This document shows positions 16,456 to 27,503 of a stretch of DNA of 64,000 nt, piece after piece (positions within the stretch are counted from its first letter, which is position 1; each line of letters opens with the position of its first letter). The DNA is taken from the NCBI GenBank assembly GCA_965178585.1, contig OZ238267.1, positions 1,984,001 to 2,048,000 on the forward strand, read 5' to 3'. The notes under the pieces were generated by a model. The model had not been told where the DNA came from. It saw nothing but the letters and a program-made list of their open reading frames with translations, and ran no database searches. The stretch is from Marifrigoribacter sp965178585 (GTDB lineage: Bacteria > Bacteroidota > Bacteroidia > Flavobacteriales > Flavobacteriaceae). A program made the translations under genes and the position numbers.

Positions 16456-19368
16456 TTATTTAACTATAATTCTACCTGTTTTAAACTTAGTTGTGTTTTG
16501 ACCACCAACTTTAATTATGTAAACTCCATTAGCAGCATTAGACATATCTAAATTCATTCTATAAGTTCCACCATCATTCTGAGCTAATTTAAAACCTAAT
16601 TGTTGACCTAACATATTATATACAGCAACATAAACTTTACCATTATAATTTGTATTTAACGTTACATCAAAATGGCTATTATCATTAGAAGTTATCAATA
16701 ATTCAGAATTAGATATTTCTATATCATTAACTCCTAATTCACCAATATTGGCAGAATAATCTTCTGTTTCACCATATTGTGTTTCTTCACATGCATCATC
16801 TGGTACTGGAGCTTGCCAGTTAGTCTTTGCTCTCATTCTATGCATACCTAGAGGCACACTAGCAGGAATTACTAGGTCTACTGTTTCGGTATAAGTACCT
16901 GCAGCAGATCCTGGAGCAATCACAAAGTTTGGAACAACCACTTCATCATTTGTAAAAATAGAATCGTCATTAAAATCAATCCACACTTTTACATTTTGAT
17001 CACCGTAACCAGTTGTTACTGTTAAACTATACGTTTCATTTTCATCGAAAACCGCTATTTGGTCAGTAAAATCACCATAGCCCTCACATCCTGAAGGATT
17101 ATTTATCTCTGCAACACTAAACAATGTAAAACCATCTCCAAATGAACAATCACCAGTAGGCTGACACAGCACATTTTCTACAGTTATTGATGCTTCATCA
17201 TTAGAAGCATTACTATCTCCATTTAATAAAGTAGTTACAACTATATCATACAATCCTAATACAGATAAATCTGCTGTTTGAGTAAAGCTATAAGAAGCAA
17301 TCTCTTCTGATCCAATTGGGCCAGCAAACGTTTCAACTACCGGTGTTCCTCCATTAACAGTATATTGAACATCGAAATTAGATTGCTCTAATGCTCCATA
17401 ATTTTTAACGGTAAAAATAATTGTTTCATTTCCTAAACCAGAACCAGTTTCAGGAGCAGTAATTTCTTCAGCTCCAACATCATTAGATGCTAAATGAGTA
17501 ACCCCTTTAGTATAAGGGTTATTAGTTTCAAATTCATCTCCAGGTAAAGTTGTTCTTGCTTCAATAACATAAGTTTGTCCTGCGATAGACATATCTAATG
17601 TTTGTGAAAATGAATAAGTCGCTACTTCGTTTGCATTGATAGTTCCATTATAAGTTTCAGAAGCTATTAAATTACCATCAACTCTTAATTCTAATGGTAT
17701 ATTAGATTGAGAATCTGAACCATAATTACGAATACTAACTTCAACTGTTTCACTATTAGTTAAAATACCATTTGATGGACTCGTAATATTATTAACTCCT
17801 ACATCTTTTGCAAAACCACTACTTAAAGAGAAAGATGCAACTTGTGTTCTCCATTGGTTATTAGCTGAAAAATATTCAGCTGTATGCCAAAAAGTAAAAT
17901 TATTTGGATCCATTGTTAAGTGTGAGTAATCACCAAATCTATTAGTATTGGTCTGTACTCCAACTCCATCTACAATTGTTGTTTCGGCAATAGTCATTTC
18001 TCCTAAAGCATCACCATCGTAACGACCAGTATAACGAATACCTGCAGGTAAATTAGCACTAGCAATATTAAAAGCCAACCCAATATTACCAGCAGCATCC
18101 ATCGCTGCACTACCCATAAATCTACTGTTATCATCTGCTGGTGCATAAGTACCTTCTTGATAAATGTCCCAAGGATTACCAGCATCATTTCTAAGCTCAA
18201 TCCATCTAACACCTGAGTTTGTTCCATCAACATTATCGTTAAAAGTAATTACCCAAGAATTGTGAGACCCAAAACTTCTATAATTTGCTGCATATGAAAT
18301 TAAACCCGTAATCATATCGATTTTTTGACTAGTACCAGGTTGAGCCACATCACCAGCTCCAAATGGAGCAAAATATGCGTTAAAAGGGTCTGTTGGAATT
18401 TCTAAGGGACTAGATATTGTTGAGTTTCCAGGATTAACAAAATCAACATCGATTTCCCATACTTTCAAATGATCAAATGTAACTCCTGACCAACTATCAT
18501 CTTGCAAATAAACTATGTAACCAGGAGCATCAGCAGGATAATCTACACCTGTTAAGTTTGCTGGTTCTGGACTTAAAACTGTATTCGGATTTTCTGAAGA
18601 TCCAGGAAGAGGAAAACCAATAATTTGTGGATTTGCCCCACCTGCTAACATTACATCTCTTTCTATTGCATAAACTTTATTTGCACCTCCTTTATTTGCT
18701 GTTAAATAATAAGCATCATGCCAAACACTGTAATGAGGATAATCTGGAAATTGATCTAATGAAAATTGATACACATTATAAGCACCAGTTGGATCATTCG
18801 TAACAGAAACTCCAATTGCTAAACCATTAGATACAGATCCAAATTCACTAACAAAATATCTATCCGCTAATTGGTCATACATAACAATTGGATCTCCAGA
18901 ATTTGAACCGATTCCTAGAAAAGCTCCTAAAGAAGTAGGTCCAGAAAGTAAATTACCTGATTTATCAAATATTTTTACACTCGAATTTACTGAATGAACA
19001 TAATGGTCAGGACCAACAGCACCTGTAGGATCTGGAGGTGTAAAACCAGTATTATCAAAACCAACAAAATTTTGTTCTAAAGCATAAGAAAATATTCCAC
19101 CAAAATCGTCTTGTTTTTTAGTATTAATATCATTTAAAGGCAATGCACCTTCATTTACTCTTTCATTTAAACGAGAACGATTTTCAAAAATAGTCATCGT
19201 TTTTGGACTACTTTCATCATACTCAATTGTTGGAAAATCTCTTAACGGTATGGTGGTACCAATAAATGTCCCTTGAACCATTTCCACTGGAGGAAATGAG
19301 TCTTGTGCAAATGCTAAACCATTAAAAAGTAAAGCAATTGCAAATAAGAAAATGTTTTTGTTTTTCAT
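16456..19368 (-). CDS. large secreted T9SS protein with CARDB and GEVED domains
   Basis: This 970-residue exported protein has a signal peptide ending in GLAFAQ. The N-terminal 500 residues include DNTGFTPPDPTGAVGPDHYVHSVN and VMYDQLADRYFVSEF, a pattern seen in large secreted proteins of Bacteroidota. Two CARDB-like adhesion repeats follow (DVGVNNITSPSNG and DVGAEEITAPETG). Next is a GEVED domain (VKVWIDFNDDSIFTNDE, YGETEDYS). A T9SS type A sorting domain (YKMRNL-like, ending KTGRIIVK) closes it. It is likely a surface adhesin or a protein of unknown enzymatic activity. Confidence 0.85.
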   Translation of the reverse strand: MKNKNIFLFAIALLFNGLAFAQDSFPPVEMVQGTFIGTTIPLRDFPTIEYDESSPKTMTIFENRSRLNERVNEGALPLNDINTKKQDDFGGIFSYALEQNFVGFDNTGFTPPDPTGAVGPDHYVHSVNSSVKIFDKSGNLLSGPTSLGAFLGIGSNSGDPIVMYDQLADRYFVSEFGSVSNGLAIGVSVTNDPTGAYNVYQFSLDQFPDYPHYSVWHDAYYLTANKGGANKVYAIERDVMLAGGANPQIIGFPLPGSSENPNTVLSPEPANLTGVDYPADAPGYIVYLQDDSWSGVTFDHLKVWEIDVDFVNPGNSTISSPLEIPTDPFNAYFAPFGAGDVAQPGTSQKIDMITGLISYAANYRSFGSHNSWVITFNDNVDGTNSGVRWIELRNDAGNPWDIYQEGTYAPADDNSRFMGSAAMDAAGNIGLAFNIASANLPAGIRYTGRYDGDALGEMTIAETTIVDGVGVQTNTNRFGDYSHLTMDPNNFTFWHTAEYFSANNQWRTQVASFSLSSGFAKDVGVNNITSPSNGILTNSETVEVSIRNYGSDSQSNIPLELRVDGNLIASETYNGTINANEVATYSFSQTLDMSIAGQTYVIEARTTLPGDEFETNNPYTKGVTHLASNDVGAEEITAPETGSGLGNETIIFTVKNYGALEQSNFDVQYTVNGGTPVVETFAGPIGSEEIASYSFTQTADLSVLGLYDIVVTTLLNGDSNASNDEASITVENVLCQPTGDCSFGDGFTLFSVAEINNPSGCEGYGDFTDQIAVFDENETYSLTVTTGYGDQNVKVWIDFNDDSIFTNDEVVVPNFVIAPGSAAGTYTETVDLVIPASVPLGMHRMRAKTNWQAPVPDDACEETQYGETEDYSANIGELGVNDIEISNSELLITSNDNSHFDVTLNTNYNGKVYVAVYNMLGQQLGFKLAQNDGGTYRMNLDMSNAANGVYIIKVGGQNTTKFKTGRIIVK

Positions 19369-19470
19369 AATTATTTTATTTTAAGAATGCTCTAAAGTAT
19401 TATAATTTGTCGAATAAAAGAAATGACATTTTATAACAAAATCTTATACATTTTTCATTCTAAAAATAAG

Positions 19471-19478
19471 TACATTTG
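19471..19478 (+). promoter_or_regulatory. -7 box upstream of purL
   Basis: TACATTTG fits TAnnTTTG, 29 nt before the purL ATG. No clear TTTG is visible at the matching distance upstream. Confidence 0.4.
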
Positions 19479-19507
19479 TAACATTAAAAACCGTGATATA
19501 ATTTAAT

Positions 19508-22500
19508 ATGATTCACTTTTTTGGAAACGTAAAAAAAACTGTTTTTACAGTCCAAACTTCCGCACCTATTTCAAATCTAGACACTAGTAAATTAGAATGG
19601 CTTTTTGGCAACCAAAGTAAAATTGAAGAATCCGTTATAACGGATTTTTTTATTGGACCTCGTGCCACTATGATTACACCTTGGAGTACCAATGCTGTTG
19701 AAATTACACAGAATATGGGGATTGAAGGAATTATTCGAATAGAAGAGTTTCATCATACTTCTGAAGATTCTTCAGATTTTGATCCCATGTTGTCTCAAAA
19801 ATATTCAAGTTTAAGTCAAGATATTTTCACCTTTGATATTCAGCCAGAGAAAATATTAGAAATCGATAATATTACTGCTTTTAATCAAGCTGAAGGTTTA
19901 GCTTTAAATGAAGAAGAAGTTACATACTTAGAAAATCTTTCAAAAAAATTAGGAAGAAAATTAACCGATAGTGAGGTTTTTGGTTTTAGTCAAGTTAATA
20001 GTGAGCATTGTAGGCATAAAATATTTAATGGTTCTTTTATTATTGACGGTAAAGAAATGCCAAGCTCCCTATTTAAATTAATTAAAAAAACATCCAAGGA
20101 AAATCCAAACACCATAGTTTCCGCTTATAAAGATAATGTCGCATTTATTGAAGGCCCAAAAGTAGTACAATTCGCTCCCAAAAGTCCAGATCAACCAGAT
20201 TTCTATGAGAACAAAGAGTTTGATAGTGTAATTTCATTAAAAGCTGAAACACATAACTTCCCAACTACAGTAGAGCCTTTTAATGGCGCTGCTACTGGAA
20301 GTGGTGGAGAAATTAGAGATCGATTGGCTGGAGGAAAAGGATCACTACCCTTAGCTGGTACTGCTGTTTATATGACTTCTTATTCTAGATTATTAGATAA
20401 TCGGCCCTGGGAAAAAGCAATGGAGGAACGAGAATGGTTATACCAAACCCCCCTAGATATTTTAATAAAAGCCAGTAATGGAGCTTCGGATTTTGGAAAT
20501 AAATTTGGACAACCACTTATCACAGGTTCTGTATTAACATTTGAAAACGAAACAGATCAAAGAAAGCTAGGCTATGACAAAGTTATCATGCAAGCAGGAG
20601 GAATAGGATACGGAAAAGCTGAACAAGCAATAAAAGACGTACCAAATTCTGGAGATAAAATTGTTATACTAGGTGGTGAAAACTATAGAATTGGAATGGG
20701 TGGTGCCGCTGTATCTTCTGCAGATACTGGAGAGTTTTCAAGTGGAATAGAACTTAATGCTATTCAACGCTCGAACCCAGAAATGCAAAAACGAGCAGCA
20801 AACGCTATTCGTGGAATGGTGGAAAGTGATGTAAATACTATCGTATCTATTCACGATCACGGTGCTGGCGGGCATTTAAATTGTTTAAGTGAATTAGTGG
20901 AAGAAACAGGTGGGAAAATAGACTTAGATAAATTACCTGTTGGTGACCCTACCCTTTCTGCAAAAGAAATCATAGGTAACGAATCTCAAGAAAGAATGGG
21001 ATTAGTAATTGGTGAAAATGATATAGACAGATTAAAACGTATTGCTAAAAGAGAACGTTCTCCATTTTACGAAGTTGGAGAAGTTACTGGAAATAGTAAA
21101 TTTACTTTTGAAAGTAGTAAAACTGGTGAAAAGCCTATGGATTTTGATCTTGAAGACATGTTTGGTAGTTCTCCAAAAACGGTAATGAACGACATAACAG
21201 TTCAAAGAGAATATTCTAATCCTAATTACGATACTACAAACATAAAAGAATATTTATTACATACACTATCACTTGAAGCTGTAGCTTGTAAAGACTGGCT
21301 AACCAATAAAGTAGATCGATGTGTGACAGGAAAAGTTGCTAAGCAACAATGTGTTGGACCACTACAATTACCATTAAACAATTGTGGCGTAATGGCATTG
21401 GATTATAATGGAAATGAAGGTGTTGCTACTTCCATAGGGCACGCTCCTATTTCTGCATTAATCGATCCAGTTGCAGGTTCTCGAAACTCCATAGCTGAAG
21501 CATTATCTAACATCGTTTGGGCACCTCTTAAAGAAGGTTTAAAAAGCATATCACTTTCTGCAAACTGGATGTGGCCTTGTAATAATGAAGGAGAAGATAC
21601 TCGTTTATATAAAGCCGTGGAAGGGATTTCAGATTTTGCAATCTCATTAGGAATTAATGTTCCAACTGGGAAAGACTCCCTTTCAATGAAGCAAAAATAT
21701 AAAGATGAAGTAGTAATTGCTCCAGGAACTGTAATCGTTTCTGCTGCAGGTCATTGTAATGATATCAAAAAAGTGGTAGAACCTGTTCTTCAAAAAGACG
21801 GTGGAAGCATTTATTATATCAATATTTCAAAAGATGAATATAAATTAGGAGGATCATCATTTGCCCAAACATTATCTTCAATAGGTAATGAAGTGCCTAC
21901 TATTAAAGATGCTTCTTATTTAGCAACAGTTTTTAATTCCATACAAGAATTAATTAAAGACAATCAAATACTTGCTGGTCACGATGTAGCTTCTGGTGGA
22001 TTAATAACCACACTACTTGAAATGTGTTTTGCAGATATTAATTTAGGTGCTAATTTAGATTTATCTAGTCTTGGTGAAGAAGATACTGTAAAGTTATTGT
22101 TTTCTGAAAATAACGGACTTGTTTTTCAATCTTCAAATGATTCAGTAGTTGAAAAATCACTTTCTAATAATCAAATTGATTTTATTAAAATAGGAAATGT
22201 TACTGAATCTGAAACACTTCAGATTAGCAACAACAATCAGAACTTTGAGTTTAGTATTTCTGAAATGAGAGATGCTTGGTATCAAACCTCTTACTTATTA
22301 GATCAAAAACAAAGTGGAGAACAAAAAGCGAAAGAGCGTTTTGACAATTATAAAAACCAACCTTTAAACTTTTCTTTTCCAAAGCATTTTACTGGAAAAC
22401 TTCCTGTTTTTAATGAAAATCATAGTAGACCTAAAGCAGCTATTATTCGTGAAAAAGGGTCAAATTCTGAACGTGAAATGGCAAATGCAATGTATTTAGC

Positions 22501-23176
22501 TGGTTTTGATGTAAAAGATGTGCATATGACCGATTTAATTGAAGGTCGAGAAACACTTGAAGACATTAAGTTTATTGCAGCAGTTGGAGGTTTTTCAAAT
22601 TCAGATGTTTTAGGATCTGCCAAAGGTTGGGCAGGTGCTTTTTTGTATAATGAAAAAGCCAATAAAGCCTTAAAAAAATTCTTTGCAAAAGACGACACTT
22701 TATCACTAGGGGTTTGTAATGGTTGCCAATTATTTATCGAACTTGGGCTTTTAAACCCTGAACATGAAGAAAAACCCAAAATGCTTCATAATGAAACTGG
22801 TAAGTTTGAATGCTCATTTACTTCGGTTGATATTAAAGAAAATAACTCAGTGATGTTATCAACTTTAGCAGGAAGTAATTTAGGTATTTGGGCAGCACAC
22901 GGTGAAGGTAAGTTCAGTTTTCCTTTAAAAGAGAACAATTATAATATTGTTGCAAAATATGGTTATGATGGATTTCCTTCCAATCCTAACGGAAGTGATT
23001 TTAATACAGCTATGCTAACGGATAGTACAGGAAGACATTTAGTGATGATGCCACATCTAGAAAGGTCAACTTTTTCTTGGAACTGGGCAAATTATCCTAA
23101 AGATAGAAATGATGAAGTTACACCATGGTTGGAAGCATTTGTAAATGCTAGAAAATGGTTGGAAGAAAAGAATTAA
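19508..23176 (+). CDS. purL: phosphoribosylformylglycinamidine synthase (single chain)
   Basis: This enzyme performs step four of purine synthesis: FGAR + glutamine + ATP gives FGAM. At 1222 residues it is the large fused form. It starts with the PurS-like region, then a synthetase domain with FGFSQVNSEHCRHKIFNG, ETHNFPTTVEPFNGAATGSGGEIRD and the second ATP-grasp-like half (PTGKDSLSMKQ). The C-terminal class I glutaminase has SLGVCNGCQLF (nucleophile cysteine) and the H-x-E region AAHGEGKF. It appears monocistronic. Confidence 0.97.
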   Translation: MIHFFGNVKKTVFTVQTSAPISNLDTSKLEWLFGNQSKIEESVITDFFIGPRATMITPWSTNAVEITQNMGIEGIIRIEEFHHTSEDSSDFDPMLSQKYSSLSQDIFTFDIQPEKILEIDNITAFNQAEGLALNEEEVTYLENLSKKLGRKLTDSEVFGFSQVNSEHCRHKIFNGSFIIDGKEMPSSLFKLIKKTSKENPNTIVSAYKDNVAFIEGPKVVQFAPKSPDQPDFYENKEFDSVISLKAETHNFPTTVEPFNGAATGSGGEIRDRLAGGKGSLPLAGTAVYMTSYSRLLDNRPWEKAMEEREWLYQTPLDILIKASNGASDFGNKFGQPLITGSVLTFENETDQRKLGYDKVIMQAGGIGYGKAEQAIKDVPNSGDKIVILGGENYRIGMGGAAVSSADTGEFSSGIELNAIQRSNPEMQKRAANAIRGMVESDVNTIVSIHDHGAGGHLNCLSELVEETGGKIDLDKLPVGDPTLSAKEIIGNESQERMGLVIGENDIDRLKRIAKRERSPFYEVGEVTGNSKFTFESSKTGEKPMDFDLEDMFGSSPKTVMNDITVQREYSNPNYDTTNIKEYLLHTLSLEAVACKDWLTNKVDRCVTGKVAKQQCVGPLQLPLNNCGVMALDYNGNEGVATSIGHAPISALIDPVAGSRNSIAEALSNIVWAPLKEGLKSISLSANWMWPCNNEGEDTRLYKAVEGISDFAISLGINVPTGKDSLSMKQKYKDEVVIAPGTVIVSAAGHCNDIKKVVEPVLQKDGGSIYYINISKDEYKLGGSSFAQTLSSIGNEVPTIKDASYLATVFNSIQELIKDNQILAGHDVASGGLITTLLEMCFADINLGANLDLSSLGEEDTVKLLFSENNGLVFQSSNDSVVEKSLSNNQIDFIKIGNVTESETLQISNNNQNFEFSISEMRDAWYQTSYLLDQKQSGEQKAKERFDNYKNQPLNFSFPKHFTGKLPVFNENHSRPKAAIIREKGSNSEREMANAMYLAGFDVKDVHMTDLIEGRETLEDIKFIAAVGGFSNSDVLGSAKGWAGAFLYNEKANKALKKFFAKDDTLSLGVCNGCQLFIELGLLNPEHEEKPKMLHNETGKFECSFTSVDIKENNSVMLSTLAGSNLGIWAAHGEGKFSFPLKENNYNIVAKYGYDGFPSNPNGSDFNTAMLTDSTGRHLVMMPHLERSTFSWNWANYPKDRNDEVTPWLEAFVNARKWLEEKN

Positions 23177-23215
23177 TACTTTTTTTATTTCAAATTAAAT
23201 TATAAACAACATACT

Positions 23216-25612
23216 ATGAAAAAGTCCCTATTCCTTGTTTTACTATTTGTAATACAATTTAGTTTCGCACAAGAAACTCAAGAAAAACACCAACGAGCAA
23301 GAATTAATATTAATCAAACAGAGGATCTTTCAATATTAGCTTCTTTAGGAATTCCTGTCGAACATGGAATTCATAAAAAAGGACACTTTGTAATTTCAGA
23401 TTTTTCAGTTTCAGAAATTGAAATAGCTAGAAATACTGGATATACTGTAGATATTTTAATTGAAGATTCTAAAGAATATTTCCTTCAACAAAATAGTCTA
23501 AACAAAGCTCCAGAAAGAAACCTAACTTGTAATAATAGTACTATTACAGATTACCAAACTCCTGCCAATTTTAATTTAGGTTCTATGGGTGGTTACTTAA
23601 CTTACCAAGAAATGCTTGATGAGTTAGATCAAATGAAAGCATTATACCCAGACTTAATTACCACAAAAGAAAACATAAGCACTTTTTTAACTGAAGGTAC
23701 TCCTGATAATTCTACCACTCCACCTATAGGTGGTAATGGAATAAAATGGGTAAAGATTAGTGATAACCCAAATAGTTCTACAGAAGGTGAGCCACAAATA
23801 TTATACACAGCAATACATCATGCTCGAGAGCCTGCCTCTTTATCTCAGTTAATATTTTATATGTGGTATCTATTAGAGAATTACGATAATAATCCTGAAA
23901 TTCAAAGTATTGTAAATAACACAGAACTATTTTTTGTCCCAGTTATTAATCCTGATGGATATCTATATAATGAAAAAACAGACCCTAATGGAGGTGGTTA
24001 TTGGAGAAAAAACAGAAAAGATACTTATGGTACTGACTTAAATCGTAATTACGAGTATTTTATTGGAGGAGATCCTAATAATGGAATGTGGGGAGGTCAA
24101 GGAGCATCTAGTGATACAAATAGTGAAACTTATCATGGCCCATCACCTTTTTCTGAAATTGAAAGTCAAGCGATTAAATGGTTTGTTGAAAATCACAACT
24201 TTGTAATGGCTTTTAACAACCATACTTCTGGTGATTTATTATTATATCCGTATGGCTATGCAGGAAATACGCCAACAGCAGAAAATGATTTGTTTGTAGG
24301 AATTTCTGATGAATTGGTGTCTCAGAATGGATTTAATAATATTTTATCCTCAGAATTGTATCCAGCTGCTGGAGACAGTGACGATTTTATGTACGGAACA
24401 ATAGGTACTCATGATAAAATTTATGCTTTTACTCCCGAAATCGGTTCCTCTTTTTGGCCTCCTTCAAGTCAAATAGAACCAATTTCTAAAGGAATGATGT
24501 ATTTAAATATAACTGCAGCTAAAATGGTAAATAATTATGCTACTGCTAAGGATACTTCTCCTTTATACGTTGGAGATTTATCAAACATTGATTTTACATT
24601 TGATTTAAAACGCTTAGGTGTTACAGGAGATGGGACTTTTATGGTTAGCTTGAACCCTATATCTACAAATATCAGTGCTGTTGGAACTCCTTTAATTTTT
24701 AATAATTTAGAAGTTTTAGAAGAAGAAAACGGAATGATTCAATACACATTAGAAGCTGGAATTGAAGCAAGTGAAGAAATATCTTTCGAATTAATTATTA
24801 ATAATGGAACCTATGACAGTAAAGTATTAATAACTAAATATTTTGGTTCATTAATTTCAATATTTGAAGACCAAGGAGACAGTGTTACTGATAATTTTGA
24901 TAACAACGGTTGGGGTACAACCACTTCAACTTATGTTTCGCCTTCTAGCTCCATTACAGAATCTCCAAATGGTAATTACCCAAACAATACTACAAGAATA
25001 ATTACTTTATCAAATGAAGTTGATTTAACAGAGGCTATTGGTGCTAATCTATCTTTTTATGCAAAATGGGAGATAGAAAGTAGTTATGATTATGTTCAAG
25101 TAGAAGTTTCTACAAATAATGGTTCTTCTTGGATTCCTCAATGTGGTAATTATACCCATGAAGGAAGTAATAATAATTCCCAGCCAACCGGAGAACCTCT
25201 TTATGACGGATTACAATCTGATTGGGTCTTAGAAGAAATTAATTTAAGTGATTATCTAGGAGAAGAAATATTGGTTCGTTTTCAGTTTGAATCTGATAAT
25301 GGAGTTACTGAAGATGGGTTTTACTTTGATGATTTAACTATAAATATATTAGATGATGAAACTTTAAACATTACAGATTTTGAAGCTTCTCAATTTAGTG
25401 TACATCCAAACCCTGTAAGTAATATATTATATATAACAACTCCCATAAACAATTATAAGGTGAGTATTTACAATATACAAGGACAATTAATTAATTCCTT
25501 TAATCAATCTGGTTCGCAAAAAATTGATTATAGCAGTTATTCAAAAGGTATTTATATTATAAATTTAACATCAGATACCTACTCAAAAACATTTAAGGTT
25601 ATAAAAAATTAA
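23216..25612 (+). CDS. secreted M14 zinc carboxypeptidase with T9SS sorting domain
   Basis: This 798-residue exported metallopeptidase has a signal peptide ending in FSFAQ. The M14 domain (about 115-440) has the zinc-binding HxxE in AIHHAREPAS and the substrate Arg/Asn in TDLNRNYEYF. The third zinc ligand lies in FNNHTSGDLLLYPYG and the catalytic glutamate in AFTPEIGSSFWP. A jelly-roll-like domain with VQVEVSTNNGSSW follows. The T9SS type A sorting domain runs from FSVHPNPVSNILY. It should trim peptides outside the cell. It lies 39 nt after purL, probably by chance. Confidence 0.92.
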   Translation: MKKSLFLVLLFVIQFSFAQETQEKHQRARININQTEDLSILASLGIPVEHGIHKKGHFVISDFSVSEIEIARNTGYTVDILIEDSKEYFLQQNSLNKAPERNLTCNNSTITDYQTPANFNLGSMGGYLTYQEMLDELDQMKALYPDLITTKENISTFLTEGTPDNSTTPPIGGNGIKWVKISDNPNSSTEGEPQILYTAIHHAREPASLSQLIFYMWYLLENYDNNPEIQSIVNNTELFFVPVINPDGYLYNEKTDPNGGGYWRKNRKDTYGTDLNRNYEYFIGGDPNNGMWGGQGASSDTNSETYHGPSPFSEIESQAIKWFVENHNFVMAFNNHTSGDLLLYPYGYAGNTPTAENDLFVGISDELVSQNGFNNILSSELYPAAGDSDDFMYGTIGTHDKIYAFTPEIGSSFWPPSSQIEPISKGMMYLNITAAKMVNNYATAKDTSPLYVGDLSNIDFTFDLKRLGVTGDGTFMVSLNPISTNISAVGTPLIFNNLEVLEEENGMIQYTLEAGIEASEEISFELIINNGTYDSKVLITKYFGSLISIFEDQGDSVTDNFDNNGWGTTTSTYVSPSSSITESPNGNYPNNTTRIITLSNEVDLTEAIGANLSFYAKWEIESSYDYVQVEVSTNNGSSWIPQCGNYTHEGSNNNSQPTGEPLYDGLQSDWVLEEINLSDYLGEEILVRFQFESDNGVTEDGFYFDDLTINILDDETLNITDFEASQFSVHPNPVSNILYITTPINNYKVSIYNIQGQLINSFNQSGSQKIDYSSYSKGIYIINLTSDTYSKTFKVIKN

Positions 25613-25635
25613 TTATTTAGACTTACTATTATTTT

Positions 25636-25664
25636 AAAGAGCAATCGTTAGGTTGCTCTTTTTT
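25636..25664 (+). terminator. terminator of the carboxypeptidase gene
   Basis: The stem AAAGAGCAA/TTGCTCTTT with an 8-nt loop is followed by a T-run on the plus strand, 23 nt after the stop codon. Confidence 0.88.
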
Positions 25665-25721
25665 ATTTCAAAAATTTGAATAATTTTCATACTTTGCAGC
25701 ATATACAAAATAAGCTATTAA

Positions 25722-27503
25722 ATGACTGATGTAAAACGCCTCTTTGACTTTCCATATTATCAACTTGAAAAATATAATCTTCAAAAATCTTTAGTAACAA
25801 AATACGATGGAAAATGGCAAGCAACTTCAACTCAAGAATATATAAACAAAGCAAATAAAATTAGTAGAGGACTTATAAAGCTTGGTGTTCAGCCCAATGA
25901 TAAGGTTGCAATTATATCGCTAACAAATAGAACAGAGTGGAATATTTGTGATATTGGAATTTTGCAAACTGGCGCTCAAGATGTTCCCATTTACCCAACT
26001 ATTTCTAAAGATGATTATGCTTATATTTTAAATCACAGTCAAAGTGTATATTGCTTTGTTTCTTGTGAGTTTGTATTAAAAAAAATAAATAAAATAAAAG
26101 ATCAAGTTCCTAGTCTAAAGGGAGTATTTTGTTTTGATACTATTAAAGGTTGCGAGCATTGGTCAGAAGTATTAACACTTGGAGAAGATGAGAGCATTCA
26201 AAATGAAGTTGAAAAAAGAAAAAATGATGTTAATGAGTTAGATTTAGCGACCATCATTTACACTTCCGGGACAACAGGTAGACCAAAAGGTGTAATGTTA
26301 TCTCATAAAAACATTGTTAGTAATGCTATTAGTAGTACTTATAGATTACCTATGGAATTAGGGAAATCAAAATCACTAAGTTTCCTACCTGTTTGTCATA
26401 TTTACGAAAGAATGCTTTTATATATGTATCAATATTGTGGAGTAAGTATTCATTTTGCAGAATCCTTAGAAACAATTAGTGATAATTTAAAAGAGGTAAA
26501 CCCTCATGTAATGTCTGCTGTTCCTCGTTTATTAGAAAAAGTATATGATAAAATATATGCAAAAGGAGCAGATTTATCAGGTATAAAAAAATTGTTGTTT
26601 TTCTGGGCAGTTGATTTAGGGTTGAAATACAAACCTTACGGAGAAAATGGATGGTGGTATGAAAATCAATTAAAAATAGCTCGAAAACTTATTTTCAGTA
26701 AATGGAAAGAAGCTTTAGGAGGTGAATTAAGAGCCGTTGCTTCAGGAAGTGCCGCATTACAAACAAGATTAGCAAAAGTATTTAATGCAGCTGGAATTCC
26801 TGTAATGGAAGGTTATGGGCTTACTGAAACCTCACCTGTCGTTTCCGTTAATGATATGCGCGATTATCATTTTAGAATTGGTACCGTTGGAAAAGTAATT
26901 AAAGACACGGAAGTTAGAATAGCTGAAGATGGCGAAATTCTAGTTAAAGGCCCACAAGTAATGATGGGTTATTATAATGAACCAGAATTAACTGCAGAAG
27001 TTTTAAAAGATGGTTATTTTCATACGGGTGATATTGGAGAGCTAGATTCTGATGGTTTTCTTAAAATTACAGATCGTAAAAAAGAAATGTTTAAAACAAG
27101 TGGCGGTAAATATGTAGCTCCTCAAGTTGTTGAAAATGCAATGAAAGAATCATTCTTTATTGAACAAATAATGGTTATAGGAGATGGTGAAAAAATGCCT
27201 GCAGCTTTTATTCAATTAAATTTTGATTTTGTAAAAGATTGGGCAGAAAGAAAAGAATTTGAAATTGGAGATACTAAAGAAGAAATCATTACAAACCCTA
27301 GGCTTATAAAACGAATTCAAAAAGAAGTTAAAATTCACAATAAACAGTTTGGGAAATGGGAAACGGTTAAGAAGTTTGAATTAACGCCAGATATTTGGAG
27401 TATTGAAGAAGGTCATCTCACCCCTACAATGAAACTTCGAAGGAAGATTATTAAAGAAAAATACGTGGATCTTTATCAAAAGATTTATGGACACAAACCT
27501 TAA
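25722..27503 (+). CDS. long-chain fatty acid-CoA ligase (AMP-forming)
   Basis: This 593-residue member of the ANL superfamily activates fatty acids to acyl-CoA. Core motifs are IIYTSGTTGRPKGVMLSH (P-loop), GYGLTETSPVVS and the hinge DGYFHTGDIGELD with TDRKKEMFKTSGGKYVAP. The length and the truncated-sounding N-terminus (MTDVKRLFDFPYYQLEKY) fit the FadD15/long-chain type of Bacteroidota. A TTTG...TACTTTG pair between 25675 and 25695 may be its promoter. It is monocistronic. Confidence 0.93.
   Translation: MTDVKRLFDFPYYQLEKYNLQKSLVTKYDGKWQATSTQEYINKANKISRGLIKLGVQPNDKVAIISLTNRTEWNICDIGILQTGAQDVPIYPTISKDDYAYILNHSQSVYCFVSCEFVLKKINKIKDQVPSLKGVFCFDTIKGCEHWSEVLTLGEDESIQNEVEKRKNDVNELDLATIIYTSGTTGRPKGVMLSHKNIVSNAISSTYRLPMELGKSKSLSFLPVCHIYERMLLYMYQYCGVSIHFAESLETISDNLKEVNPHVMSAVPRLLEKVYDKIYAKGADLSGIKKLLFFWAVDLGLKYKPYGENGWWYENQLKIARKLIFSKWKEALGGELRAVASGSAALQTRLAKVFNAAGIPVMEGYGLTETSPVVSVNDMRDYHFRIGTVGKVIKDTEVRIAEDGEILVKGPQVMMGYYNEPELTAEVLKDGYFHTGDIGELDSDGFLKITDRKKEMFKTSGGKYVAPQVVENAMKESFFIEQIMVIGDGEKMPAAFIQLNFDFVKDWAERKEFEIGDTKEEIITNPRLIKRIQKEVKIHNKQFGKWETVKKFELTPDIWSIEEGHLTPTMKLRRKIIKEKYVDLYQKIYGHKP

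Noticed and set aside
18003..18233. ORF within the large T9SS gene
   Set aside because: Low-complexity Leu/Val-rich shadow frame inside a well-supported gene.
22420..22779. Minus-strand ORF within purL
   Set aside because: Shadow frame opposite the glutaminase domain of PurL.
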